Shown piece after piece: positions 1-7,993 of a stretch of 64,000 bases of DNA. This DNA comes from Streptomyces lasiicapitis (lineage in GTDB: Bacteria; Actinomycetota; Actinomycetes; Streptomycetales; Streptomycetaceae). How positions within the stretch are numbered: the stretch's first letter is position 1; each line of letters begins with the position of its first letter. Location of the stretch: contig NZ_BMNG01000018.1 in assembly GCF_014646335.1 (NCBI RefSeq), positions 1 to 64,000 on the forward strand, in the 5' to 3' direction. A program made the position numbers and the translations under genes. The notes beneath the pieces were generated by a model. The model did not search any database, had not been told where the DNA came from, and worked only from the letters and a program-made list of their open reading frames with translations.

Positions 1-798
1 ACCGCCCGCCGCGCCGCCGCGGCCGACGCCGCCGCGCGGGCCCGACGCACCAAGGTGCTCGCGCGCCGCCGCCGTACGACCGTCATGCTCTTCGTCGCCT
101 TCACGCTCGGCACGGTCGTCGCCGCCGTCGGCGGCCTCGGGCTCCTGTGGGCGCCCGCCGCGCCGGCCGCGCTGCTGAGCGCGTACATCGTCTATCTCCG
201 CCGTCAGGAGCGCCGCCGCTTCACGTACACGATGGACCGCCAGCGCGCCGAGGCCGCCGCGCGGCGGCTGCGTGAGCGGCAGCCGCGCGGGCGTGAGGCG
301 AGCGCCGAGCCCGCCGCCGAGGAGCCCGCCCCGGAGTCGGAGACCGGCCTGTCCGCGCTGGCCGCCGACCGGCGCGCCCTCGTCGAGCAGACCGACCACG
401 CCGAGTGGGTCGACCAGCAGCGCGAGCGCCAGCACGGCCCCGGCCGCAGCGACAGCTGGGACCCGGTCCCGGTGCCGCTGCCGACGTACGTGACCGCGCC
501 GGTCGCCCCGCGCGCCACCGGCAGCGTCGACCTGGGCGCCCCCGACACCTGGAGCTCGGCCCGCTCCAGCGCCGCCGAACCGGCCGGCAGGTCCGCCGCC
601 GCCCGGGAGTCCGCGCAGCACGCCGAGGCCCCCGCCGAGGAGGCGCAGGCCGACGGCTCCGAGGGCGGGGCCGACGGCGGCCGCAGCGACGCACGCCGCG
701 CCGCCTCCGCCCGCCGCTCCCGCGAGCGCGGCCGCACCCCGCTGTTCGACCAGTACGACGACGGCACCGGCAAGCGCCCGCGCGCCGCCAACGAGTGA
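1..798 (+). CDS. glpR: GlpR/SepX-type divisome membrane protein, 5'-truncated by window edge
   Basis: The reading frame is open from base 1, so the true start lies outside the window; GTG 55 is only an internal codon. The visible part has a basic stretch, two hydrophobic segments (about residues 27-47 and 50-63 of this fragment) and an Arg-rich junction. A long charged, Ala/Glu/Pro-rich tail of low complexity follows and ends NE. This matches the actinobacterial family of membrane receptors for the gephyrin-like Glp protein (SepX in Streptomyces), which acts at division septa. The assignment rests on recalled topology and sequence flavour of the membrane part, not on a catalytic motif. A tRNA-Ala gene follows 90 bp downstream. 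Confidence 0.6.
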   Translation, partial: TARRAAAADAAARARRTKVLARRRRTTVMLFVAFTLGTVVAAVGGLGLLWAPAAPAALLSAYIVYLRRQERRRFTYTMDRQRAEAAARRLRERQPRGREASAEPAAEEPAPESETGLSALAADRRALVEQTDHAEWVDQQRERQHGPGRSDSWDPVPVPLPTYVTAPVAPRATGSVDLGAPDTWSSARSSAAEPAGRSAAARESAQHAEAPAEEAQADGSEGGADGGRSDARRAASARRSRERGRTPLFDQYDDGTGKRPRAANE

Positions 799-889
799 GG
801 CACGCGCCCGGGTCGGCCCGCCTCCCTGACCAGCCAGGAACGGATTTCCAAGCACCCGGATGGGGATGCTAGAGTTTCACTCGTTGCAA

Positions 890-963
890 GGGCCTGTGGC
901 GCAGTCTGGTAGCGCACCTCGTTCGCATCGAGGGGGTCTGGGGTTCAAATCCCCACAGGTCCA
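890..963 (+). tRNA. tRNA-Ala (anticodon CGC)
   Basis: A full cloverleaf can be drawn. The acceptor arm GGGCCTG pairs with CAGGTCC, including the G3-U70 pair that specifies alanine. The D arm is GCGC/GCGC, the anticodon stem CCTCG/CGAGG with loop TTCGCAT (anticodon CGC), and the T arm TGGGG-TTCAAAT-CCCCA. The discriminator is A. The 3' CCA is not encoded, as is common in Streptomyces. It reads GCG codons. Confidence 0.95.
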
Positions 964-1002
964 CTGCACGGCCGTTCTTGAGATAGCTCAAGGTCGGTTG
1001 AC

Positions 1003-1039
1003 GAGATCCCGTCCGATCGGAAGATCGGGCGGGATCTTC
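1003..1039. terminator. Strong hairpin terminator after tRNA-Ala
   Basis: GAGATCCCGTCCGATC (1003-1018), loop GGAA, then GATCGGGCGGGATCTTC (1023-1039). The stem is about 16 bp with one mismatch. It lies 40 bp past the tRNA and also just past the 3' end of the leftward transposase remnant, so it may work on both strands. Confidence 0.6.
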
Positions 1040-1042
1040 GTC

Positions 1043-1380
1043 GTTTCCCAGGTCTGTTCGAGGCTGTTCGGGGTGAGCGATGACGGCGATCGGTCGATCT
1101 CGGCGCTCTTGAGCCGGCCGTTGATGCCCTCGTTGTGGGAGCGGATGGGCTTGTAGGCGGTGGGCCAGGCCTTGGTGAGGTTGTGGTGATCCTGCCGGAA
1201 CTTCGCGGTCCTGCGGTCGCCGTCGGCGTCGGCGTCGGCGGGAACGCTGATGTCGGACTTGCTGCAGACGTCTGGCAGTTCGTCCGCCGGCGGGAGGGCA
1301 AGCCGTTCCTTCTCGGGGAGCTGGACGGTCGGACGGGCGGCGGGGTGGGCGGCCCGCTTGCGGCTGTCAGCAAAGTTGAT
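1043..1380 (-). pseudogene. Remnant of a transposase C-terminal domain
   Basis: Read leftwards, one frame gives a stretch including FRQDHHNL, then AYKPIRSHNEGINGRLKS. This resembles the end of the DDE domain of actinobacterial transposases, with the pattern R-(S/N)-x-x-E-G-x-N-G-x-(L/V)-K. A possible cysteine-bearing segment (LPDVCS) precedes it. No start codon with a ribosome binding site and no complete catalytic core are visible, and the protein after the motif is not transposase-like, so it is judged broken. The remaining bases up to the oxidoreductase start (1424-1683) show no gene. The family assignment is tentative. Confidence 0.4.
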
Positions 1381-1396
1381 CGCTGCAGGTGGTGGC

Positions 1397-1420
1397 TTGA
1401 CTGACCTGCAGGAACGTGGC
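1397..1420 (+). repeat. 24-bp direct repeat, copy A
   Basis: TTGACTGACCTGCAGGAACG continuing TGGC. It is matched with one mismatch at 2670-2693. The two copies bracket the quinone oxidoreductase gene. Confidence 0.6.
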
Positions 1421-1683
1421 CTTCGCCAGGCGACGATCCCGCGCAGCTGTGTTCGCGATCCCGGGTGATGACCGCTAACGGGAGCCAGCTGCGGTGCGAG
1501 CGCAGGCAGAGCCGTGATGCCCGGCCGACCGTCGACCGCGTTGCGTCACCTGAGCAGGCCCATTCCGTCGGTGGCACCCTTCTCCCACGTGGGCACGAGA
1601 CGGCTACGACACCTCACCGCGAGCGGGAATCGGATCGCCACGACCGGAGTTGGTGAGGGAAGTCAGCCGTTTCAGGAGGGGTC

Positions 1684-2655
1684 ATGCGAGCGATTCAGGT
1701 TTCCGAAGTGGGCGGTCCCCAGGTGCTGCGACTGGTCGACATTGATCAACCGACGCCGGGCCCGGGCCAGGCGGTCGTGGAGGTCGCCGCGTCCGGCGTC
1801 AACTTCCTCGACGTATACCACCGCCAGGGCCGGTACACCCTCCCGCTGCCCTTCACCCCGGGCACTGAGGGCGCGGGCACGGTCCTCGAGGTTGGACCCG
1901 GCGTCACCCACGTCGCTGTGGGAGACCGGGTCGGCTGGGTGGAGATTCCCGGCACCTATGCCGAGCAGGCCGTCGTGGACTCCTCCCGGCTCGTGCCCCT
2001 GCCCGACGGCGTCGACTTCGAGGCCGCCGCCGCCGTGCTGCTGCAGGGCATGACGGCGCACTACCTCGTCAAGGACGCCTACCCGGTCCAGCCAGGCGAC
2101 ACGGTGCTCGTGCACGCTGCCGCCGGCGGCATGGGGCTTGTGCTGACCCAGCTCATCACCCATCTCGGCGGCAGAGTGATCGGCACGACCTCGACTCCGG
2201 AGAAGGCCCAGCTGGCACGGCGCGCCGGGGCCGCCGAGGTGATCCTCTACTCTGCGGTGGACGATCTCGCGGCCGAGGTGAAGCGGCTCCATGGCGGCCA
2301 GGGCCTGCCTGTCGTCTTCGACGGCGTCGGCAGGGACACCTTCGATGCGAGCCTCGCCAGCCTGCGAACCCGCGGCCACCTGGTGCTCTTCGGCGCCGCG
2401 AGTGGTGCAGTGCCGCCCTTCGACCCCATCCGGCTCGCCCAGGGCGGTTCGCTGACCCTGATCCGGCCAAGCCTCGGGCACTTCATCGCCGACCGGTCCG
2501 AGCTGCTCCGGCGCGCCGCCGACGTGCTCGAATTGGTGCGCACCAAGGCGCTTGAGACCACCGTGACGGCCCGCTACCCGCTCACCGAGGTCGCCCAAGC
2601 TCACCGCGATCTGGAGGCTCGGCGTACCACCGGCAAGCTACTCGTCATCCCCTAG
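1684..2655 (+). CDS. NADPH:quinone oxidoreductase (zeta-crystallin-like, MDR family)
   Basis: This 323-residue protein belongs to the zinc-independent quinone oxidoreductase branch of the medium-chain dehydrogenase/reductases, which move hydride from NADPH to quinones or enones in the cytoplasm. The N-terminal GroES-like domain contains the family signature region (ASGVNFLDVYHRQGRY, about residues 36-51) and GDRVGW. The Rossmann fold carries VHAAAGGMGLVLTQL (about 145-159) as nucleotide-binding loop. The catalytic-zinc cysteines of alcohol dehydrogenases are absent. The start ATG follows AGGAGGGG with good spacing. The gene stands alone between a transposase remnant and a sigma factor, with a direct repeat on each side, which hints at acquisition. 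The physiological substrate is unknown. Confidence 0.85.
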   Translation: MRAIQVSEVGGPQVLRLVDIDQPTPGPGQAVVEVAASGVNFLDVYHRQGRYTLPLPFTPGTEGAGTVLEVGPGVTHVAVGDRVGWVEIPGTYAEQAVVDSSRLVPLPDGVDFEAAAAVLLQGMTAHYLVKDAYPVQPGDTVLVHAAAGGMGLVLTQLITHLGGRVIGTTSTPEKAQLARRAGAAEVILYSAVDDLAAEVKRLHGGQGLPVVFDGVGRDTFDASLASLRTRGHLVLFGAASGAVPPFDPIRLAQGGSLTLIRPSLGHFIADRSELLRRAADVLELVRTKALETTVTARYPLTEVAQAHRDLEARRTTGKLLVIP

Positions 2656-2669
2656 GGCAACCGACGGAA

Positions 2670-2693
2670 TTGACTGACCTGTAGGAACGTGGC
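2670..2693 (+). repeat. 24-bp direct repeat, copy B
   Basis: TTGACTGACCTGTAGGAACG continuing TGGC, equal to 1397-1420 except C to T at position 13. The stretch 2656-2812 holds no other recognisable feature. Confidence 0.6.
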
Positions 2694-2812
2694 TTCCGCT
2701 TCCGTACTCAGGCGGGCGGCGCATGGTCGGGGCACAGGCCGAATTGAGGGCGGGCTGTGGCGCAAACAGCCTCGATGGCCGCAGTCGGCGGGCACTCGCC
2801 TCTTCGGCGGGC

Positions 2813-3757
2813 TCACTCCGGCAGGACGGCGAGGTCCAGTTCGCGCAGTCGGGCCGGGGCGGCGATGACTTCGTACGAGGTGATCCTGCCGGAGTCGACG
2901 GTGAGGGTGAGGGCCAGGAGCAGACGGCCGCCCGGGGCCACGACGATGCCGGGGGCGCCGTTGATCAGGGCGAGCGCCGCGTGCTGGGCGTTGCGGGTGA
3001 GCAGGACGGTCTCGCGGGCCACGGCCGCGGCGCCGTGGATCTCGGTGGCGGCGCCCAGGGGGAGCGCGGCCGGGTCGGCGCGGCGGACGACGTCGGGGGC
3101 CAGGACCGCGAGCAGGGCGTCCAGGTCGCCGCCTCGGGCCGCGGCGAGGAAGGCCTCGACGACGTGCCGGTGCGGGGCCGACTCCGTCGTCGAGGTCGTC
3201 GAGGTCGTCGAGGTCGTCGAGGTCGCCGGGGTCGTCGAGGTCGCCTGGGTGCCGCGGACCTTGCCGCGGGCGCGGCTCGCCAGCTTCTTCGTGGCGGCCG
3301 TCGAGCGTTCCACGATGGGCGCGATCCGGTCGAACGGCACGGCGAAGGAGTCGTGCAGCACGAAGGCGACGCGTTCCGCCGGGGTCAGGGTGTCCAGGAC
3401 CACGAGCAGGGCGCGGCCCACCGACTCGATCAGGAGGGCCTCCTCCTCGGGGGAGTGTGCTTCGGCCGCGGCGATGTGGTCGGGGACCTGGCCGCCGACG
3501 AAGTCCTCCCTGCGGGACGCGCGCGTACGCAGCATGTCGAGGCAGACGCGGGAGACGACCGTCGTCAGCCAGGCCGGCAGGTTCTCGATCCGCTCGCCAC
3601 CGTCGGCTGCCCCGGCGTCCGTGCGGGCGAGGCGCAGCCACGTCTCCTGGACGGCGTCGTCGGCCTCGGCCAGCGAGCCGAGCATGCGGTACGCGACACC
3701 GCGCAGTCGCCCGCGCTGTGCCTCGAAGCGGTCCGCCAGTTCGGCCGGCTCGTCCAT
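2813..3757 (-). CDS. ECF41-type (SigJ-like) sigma factor with C-terminal SnoaL-like domain
   Basis: This 314-residue sigma factor has region 2 at about residues 8-75 (YRMLGSLAEADDAVQETWLRL), region 4 at about 115-165 (LDTLTPAERVAFVLHDSF with the following helix-turn-helix) and a C-terminal NTF2/SnoaL-like domain from about 195 (HVVEAFLAAARGGDLDALLAVLAPDV). In ECF41 factors this extension takes the place of a separate anti-sigma and tunes activity. The linker is unusual: a Thr/Ser run (TSTTPATSTTSTTSTTSTT) encoded by a 9-bp tandem repeat. The carboxymuconolactone-decarboxylase/oxidoreductase partners often found next to ECF41 genes are not adjacent. A flavoprotein gene is divergent, about 80 bp away. 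Confidence 0.85.
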   Translation of the reverse strand: MDEPAELADRFEAQRGRLRGVAYRMLGSLAEADDAVQETWLRLARTDAGAADGGERIENLPAWLTTVVSRVCLDMLRTRASRREDFVGGQVPDHIAAAEAHSPEEEALLIESVGRALLVVLDTLTPAERVAFVLHDSFAVPFDRIAPIVERSTAATKKLASRARGKVRGTQATSTTPATSTTSTTSTTSTTESAPHRHVVEAFLAAARGGDLDALLAVLAPDVVRRADPAALPLGAATEIHGAAAVARETVLLTRNAQHAALALINGAPGIVVAPGGRLLLALTLTVDSGRITSYEVIAAPARLRELDLAVLPE

Positions 3758-3840
3758 CGGTCACCTTTCCCCGGCTTGCTCCGTCACCTCGACGACGTAC
3801 TGACGTACGCGACCGGATCAATGTGACAGGAGTGAGTGGG

Positions 3841-4590
3841 ATGAGTGACGTGAGTGGCGTGAACGGGGCTCTGCTGCATCTGGACTCCAGTGCCGATCGG
3901 CGTGAGGAGGCGTCCGTGACGCGGCGGCTCAGTGGGCTGTTCGCGCGGGTCTGGCGGGAGCGGTACGGGGACGCCGGGTACCGCTACCGGGACCTGGTCG
4001 CCGAGCCGGTGCCGCTGGTGGGGTCGGGGTTCGTGGGGCTCGGGACGCGGGTGGAGCGGCAGGGGGTCGTACCGCTGGAGAAGGTGGCGGCGCTGGCCGA
4101 GGGGGTCGAGGAGGAGCGGGAGTGGGCGCGGACGCTGCCGCTGGTCACGGAGGTGCGGGAGGCGGGGACGGTGCTGATCGGGGTGCCGATGTACAACTTC
4201 GGGGTGCCCGCCGCGCTGAAGGCGTGGATCGACCGGGTGTCCTTCCCGGGGGCGTACACCGACCCCGACAGCGGGCGGTCGCTGCTGGAGCGGACGCGGG
4301 TCGTGGTGGTCGCCGCGTGCGGGGGCGGGTACGGGCCGGGGACGCCGCGCGCGGACTGCGACTTCCAGGTGCCGTATCTGCGGGCGTACTTCGGCAATCT
4401 CGGGGTGGCCGAGGACGAGCTGCACGTCGTGCGGGCCGAGCTGACGCGGGCCGGGGACATTCCCGGGCTCGCCCGGTTCCAGGACCTGGCGGCGGACTCG
4501 CTGGCGGCGGCGCGGGAGGCGGTGGCCGAGCTGGCCGTACGTCCTTACGGCGGCCGTCCGCCCGCTCTCCACATGTGTGAAATGTCCTGA
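3841..4590 (+). CDS. FMN-dependent NADH-azoreductase / NAD(P)H-quinone reductase-like flavoprotein
   Basis: 249 residues, flavodoxin-like fold. The N-terminus has the phosphate-binding segment HLDSSADRREEASVTRRL, and the centre has the FMN-binding loop GVPMYNFGVPAALKAWIDRV (about residues 117-136), typical of AzoR-type enzymes that reduce quinones and azo compounds with NADH. It is longer than the usual about 200 residues because of an insert and a C-terminal tail. ATG 3841 is preferred because AGGAG lies 10 bases upstream. It is divergent from the ECF41-type sigma factor gene, so the two may share control; this is inference from position only. Confidence 0.75.
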   Translation: MSDVSGVNGALLHLDSSADRREEASVTRRLSGLFARVWRERYGDAGYRYRDLVAEPVPLVGSGFVGLGTRVERQGVVPLEKVAALAEGVEEEREWARTLPLVTEVREAGTVLIGVPMYNFGVPAALKAWIDRVSFPGAYTDPDSGRSLLERTRVVVVAACGGGYGPGTPRADCDFQVPYLRAYFGNLGVAEDELHVVRAELTRAGDIPGLARFQDLAADSLAAAREAVAELAVRPYGGRPPALHMCEMS

Positions 4591-4606
4591 TCGATACATT
4601 TGAGGG

Positions 4607-5104
4607 GTGTGGAGTCGTCCGGTCAGCCGTCGTCTCAGTCGCCTCAGCCGTCCCGTCAGGGCCGCCGCCGTCCTCTGCGGCGCGGCGCTGACGGCCGCGC
4701 TGGCCGGTGGCTGCGCGGAGCACGGCGGGCTGTACGTCGAGGGTCCTGCGCTGCGGCCCACACGGATCAGCGGTCCGGTGTACGTCGCCGACGCGCTGGC
4801 CTCGCCGCTGCAGAAGCCGGCCGTCATCGGGCTCACCGACGACGTCGCGATGTCGTCGCTGCGCTGGAAGGACTGGGGCGGGCCCACCGCGCGTGCCACC
4901 GGACGGCTCAGCGGCACCTGGTGTCTGCCCGGCTGCTCGCGGGAGCCGTACGACGCGACGCTCACGCTCAGCGGGGTGGAGCGGCAGGACGCGGCCGCGT
5001 ACTACCGGCGGGCGACCGTCGAGCCGGTCCGGCCCGAGGCGCTGCCGCCCGCCGCGGTGAACGTGCAGTTCCAGGGGATCCGGCTGATGGTGCCGGAGTT
5101 CTGA
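4607..5104 (+). CDS. Putative lipoprotein paired with a histidine kinase
   Basis: 165 residues. A basic N-terminus and hydrophobic core (AAAVLCGAALTAALAGG) end in a lipobox-like AGGC, so Cys about 36 would be lipidated and the protein anchored outside the membrane. The mature part has no recognised domain; it contains WCLPGC, a possible disulfide or loop. It ends 6 bp before a sensor kinase start, so the two are probably co-transcribed. By analogy with CseA/CseC it could modulate the kinase, but sequence relatedness to CseA is not established here. The start is GTG 4607. Confidence 0.6.
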   Translation: MWSRPVSRRLSRLSRPVRAAAVLCGAALTAALAGGCAEHGGLYVEGPALRPTRISGPVYVADALASPLQKPAVIGLTDDVAMSSLRWKDWGGPTARATGRLSGTWCLPGCSREPYDATLTLSGVERQDAAAYYRRATVEPVRPEALPPAAVNVQFQGIRLMVPEF

Positions 5105-5110
5105 GGCGGC

Positions 5111-6358
5111 ATGGGGTTGCGGACGAAGATCGGGATCGCCATCGCGGGCACGGCCGCGGTGGTCTCCGTCGTCATCGGGCTCCTGGTGCACCACCGGACG
5201 GTCGAGGCGCAGTACGCGAGCGCGCGCAGCCAGGCCGGGGACCGGCTGCAGACCGCCGTGCAGGACCATGCCGCCGGGATCGACGGCGACCGTACGCTCA
5301 TCGATCCGCCCGATCTGCCGCAGCCGCTCGCGGACGCCGTGCGCAAGGGGAAGTGGGGCAGCTATCTGGACCGGAGCGGGAAGCTTCCGCAGATGTGGGC
5401 CGCCAGCCGGTACCGCGACGAGACCGTCGCGCTGAAGCGGCCCTATGAGCGCGAGGCCGAGACCGTACGCGACCTGGACCGGGTGCTGTGGATCTCCGGG
5501 GCGATCGGGACCGCGCTCGCGTGTGTGGCGGGGCTGCTCGTCGCCACCCGGCTCGGGCGGCGGCTCACCGCCTCCGCCGACACCGCGCAGCGCATCGCCG
5601 ACGGGGACCTCACGGCCCGCCTTCCGCTGCACGGCAAGGACGAGATCACCAAGCTGACGTCCGCCGTGAACACCATGGCCGACGCGCTTGCCGGGCGGCT
5701 CCAGGCCGAGCGGGAGGTCACCGCGAACATCGCGCACGAGCTGCGTACGCCGGTGGCGGGGATGGTGACGGCGGCCGGCCTTCTGCCGCCGGGGCGGCCC
5801 GCCGAGTTGGTACGGGAGTCCGCGGGGCGGTTGCGGGAGCTGGTGGACGACGTGATCGAGGTGGCCCGCCTCGACAGTGCGAGTGAGGAGGTGCGGGCCG
5901 AGGTGTGCGGGGTGGGGGAGGTGGTGCGGAGGGCTGTCGCGGGGGTTGTGGGGGCTGGCGGTGCAGATGGGGACGAGGTGCGGGTGCGGGTGGTGCGGGA
6001 CGTGGAGGTGGAGACGGATCCCCGGCGGGTGGAGCGCGTGCTCGTGAACCTCGTCAGCAACGCGCTGCGGCATGGGCGGGGGCCGGTGGTCGTCACGGTC
6101 GACGGGGGTGTGGTGGGGGTGCGGGACTCCGGGGACGGGTTTCCGGAGGGGCTGCTTTCGGGCGGGCCGCAGCGGTTCCGCACGGGGGCGGAGGGGGCGG
6201 GTCTTGGGCTTGGGCTCACGATCGCTGTGGGGCAGGCGAAGGTGCTGGGGGCGGGGTTGCGGTTCTCCAACCCGGCAGGGGGTGGGGCGTTGGCGGAGCT
6301 GGACCTCGGCGGGGCCGGAGAATCCAGCCCGTCAAGGGGGTCCCTCCCTGCTCATTAA
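5111..6358 (+). CDS. Sensor histidine kinase (HAMP, HisKA, HATPase), no adjacent response regulator
   Basis: 415 residues. TM1 is at about residues 7-26, then an extracytoplasmic loop to about 135, TM2 at about 137-158 (WISGAIGTALACVAGLLVATRL), HAMP at about 160-210 (ADTAQRIADGDLTARLPLHGKDEI), the H-box IAHELRTPVAGM with the phospho-His at about 212, the N-box NLVSNALRHG and the G boxes DSGDGF and GLGLGLTIA. All catalytic motifs are present. The lipoprotein gene ends 6 bp upstream. The usual response regulator neighbour is missing on both sides. The last dozen codons run into sequence resembling the dispersed intergenic repeat (CAGCCCGTC...), so the native C-terminus may have been replaced. 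Confidence 0.85.
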   Translation: MGLRTKIGIAIAGTAAVVSVVIGLLVHHRTVEAQYASARSQAGDRLQTAVQDHAAGIDGDRTLIDPPDLPQPLADAVRKGKWGSYLDRSGKLPQMWAASRYRDETVALKRPYEREAETVRDLDRVLWISGAIGTALACVAGLLVATRLGRRLTASADTAQRIADGDLTARLPLHGKDEITKLTSAVNTMADALAGRLQAEREVTANIAHELRTPVAGMVTAAGLLPPGRPAELVRESAGRLRELVDDVIEVARLDSASEEVRAEVCGVGEVVRRAVAGVVGAGGADGDEVRVRVVRDVEVETDPRRVERVLVNLVSNALRHGRGPVVVTVDGGVVGVRDSGDGFPEGLLSGGPQRFRTGAEGAGLGLGLTIAVGQAKVLGAGLRFSNPAGGGALAELDLGGAGESSPSRGSLPAH

Positions 6359-6370
6359 GAGCTTGGGGGA

Positions 6371-6425
6371 GTTTGAGGACGAGCCGCGAAGCGGCGATAC
6401 GGGGGGCCAGGGGGCGGAGCCCCCG
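6371..6425 (+). repeat. Dispersed intergenic hairpin repeat, copy 1
   Basis: GTTTGAGGACGAG, then a CCGCGAAGCGG stem-loop, then a GGGGGCGGAGCCCCC stem-loop. This is the same family as copies at about 17061, 24843, 24957, 49336 and 52223. It sits at the convergent junction of the kinase and GNAT genes and probably acts as terminator. Confidence 0.7.
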
Positions 6426-6454
6426 TACGGGCAGCGCCCGCCGCCCCTGCGCGG

Positions 6455-6949
6455 CTACCGCAGCGGCTTCGCGTAGCAGCGGCTCAGCGGGGAGAAGCGG
6501 TAGTGGCCGAACAGCGTGCAGGGTTCGTAGCCGCTCGAGGTGTAGAGGGAGATCGCCTCCGGCTGCTTCGTGCCGGTCTCCAGGACCATGCGGGCGCGGC
6601 CCGCCTCGCGGGCGTCGTCCTCCAGGCACGCGAGGATGCGGCGGGCGAGGCCGAGGCCCCGGGCCTCCGGGGTGACGTACATGCGCTTGATCTCGGCGTC
6701 GCCGTCCGCGTACCCCTCGCCGTTCTCGTCCATCACGCGCCAGCCGCCCGTGGCCAGCGGCGTGCCCGCGTCGTCGTACGCGATCAGGTACAGGCCGTAC
6801 GGCGGCTTGAACATGGACGCGGCCAGCGGCGTCACGTCGCCCTCGTCCTCGTAGCGCTCGGCGTACTCGAGCTGGACGCGGTCGTTCAGCTTGATCGCGT
6901 CCGGGTGGTCGAAGGCGACGGGACGTATGTTCAGCTGCGCGTGCTGCAT
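6455..6949 (-). CDS. GNAT family N-acetyltransferase
   Basis: About 164 residues in the GNAT fold. Motif A is visible as IKRMYVTPEARGLGLARRILACLEDDAR: the R/Q-x-x-G-x-G/A acetyl-CoA loop appears as RGLGLA. It is followed by LETGTKQPEAISLYTSSGY, the typical motif-B stretch. The ATG at 6949 is chosen because GGAG lies 9 bases before it. Two in-frame ATGs upstream (6955, 6964) lack a ribosome binding site at proper spacing. Substrate unknown. Convergent with the histidine kinase gene. Confidence 0.8.
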   Translation of the reverse strand: MQHAQLNIRPVAFDHPDAIKLNDRVQLEYAERYEDEGDVTPLAASMFKPPYGLYLIAYDDAGTPLATGGWRVMDENGEGYADGDAEIKRMYVTPEARGLGLARRILACLEDDAREAGRARMVLETGTKQPEAISLYTSSGYEPCTLFGHYRFSPLSRCYAKPLR

Positions 6950-7037
6950 GTTCATGCTCTCCATCGTACTTCTATGCAGGATCGTGTAGGGCGGTGGCGT
7001 GATTCAGGCGTTACCAGTGTGCCGGTATCGTGCCGGG

Positions 7038-7829
7038 ATGCTCACAGTGACCAGCGTGAATGTGAACGGCCTGCGTGCCGCCACCAAGAAGGGCTTCGTG
7101 GAGTGGCTCGCCGGGACCGGCGCGGACGTGCTGTGTCTGCAGGAGGTGCGCGCCGAGCCGCAGCAGCTGCCGGAGGAGGTGCGCGACCCCGAGGGCTGGT
7201 ACGTCACGCACGCACCGGCCGCCGCGAAGGGCCGCGCCGGAGTGTCCCTGTACACGCGGCGCGAGCCGGACCGGGTGCAGGTCGGCTTCGGCTCTGCGGA
7301 GTTCGACGGCAGCGGGCGCTACGTCGAGGCGGACCTGCCCGGCGTCACCGTCGCCAGCCTCTACCTGCCCTCGGGCGAGGTCGGCACCGAGCGGCAGGAC
7401 GAGAAGATCCGGTTCATGGGGGAGTTCCTCACGTACCTGAAGGGGCTCAAGGCCCGTGCCGCCGCCGACGGGCGTGAAGTCCTCGTCTGCGGTGACTGGA
7501 ACATCGCCCACCAGGAGGCCGACCTCAAGAACTGGAAGGGCAACAAGAAGAACTCCGGGTTCCTGCCCGAGGAGCGGGCCTGGATGTCCGAGGTCTTCGA
7601 GGGCTTCGGCGACGACGTGATGCGCGCGCTGCACCCGGACGTCGAGGGCCCCTACTCCTGGTGGTCCTACCGCGGCCGCGCCTTCGACAACGACACCGGC
7701 TGGCGCATCGACTACCACGTGGCGACGCCGGGCCTCGCCGCACGCGCCGTCAAGGGGCACGTCGAGCGCGCCGCCACGCACGCCGAGCGCTGGTCGGACC
7801 ACGCGCCGGTGACGGTCGTCTACGAGTAG
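7038..7829 (+). CDS. xth: Exodeoxyribonuclease III
   Basis: 263 residues, the usual size. Motifs of the Xth/APE1 endonuclease-exonuclease-phosphatase fold are intact: SVNVNGLRAA at the N-terminus, LCLQEVRA (metal-binding Glu), GDWNIAHQEADL (Asp/Asn of the active site) and the C-terminal WSDHAPV (catalytic Asp-His). It acts on abasic sites and 3' blocked ends in base excision repair. ATG 7038 starts directly at the conserved fold. Single gene with its own promoter region. Confidence 0.93.
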   Translation: MLTVTSVNVNGLRAATKKGFVEWLAGTGADVLCLQEVRAEPQQLPEEVRDPEGWYVTHAPAAAKGRAGVSLYTRREPDRVQVGFGSAEFDGSGRYVEADLPGVTVASLYLPSGEVGTERQDEKIRFMGEFLTYLKGLKARAAADGREVLVCGDWNIAHQEADLKNWKGNKKNSGFLPEERAWMSEVFEGFGDDVMRALHPDVEGPYSWWSYRGRAFDNDTGWRIDYHVATPGLAARAVKGHVERAATHAERWSDHAPVTVVYE

Positions 7830-7993
7830 GCCGCCCGGCCGTCGTCCACGAGTGGGCCACTCGGCGACGCCCCGGCCAAGACGCGGCGAAAAGTCCGGCG
7901 GAGGACTGTCCGGCCGCCGCGTGGCGTGACAGATTGCGGGCGCGCCCCTCGTCATGATGGGCGCGCCAACTGTCGGTCGCGCGGGGGTACTTC

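Noticed and set aside
945-1577. 210-codon leftward open frame after tRNA-Ala.
   Set aside because: Composition is Pro/Ser/Arg-rich without domains; the transposase-like wording is in a different frame of the same strand.
2652-3821. 389-codon frame overlapping the ECF41-type sigma gene on the same strand.
   Set aside because: Pro/Arg/Gly-rich translation typical of an out-of-frame reading of high-GC coding DNA.
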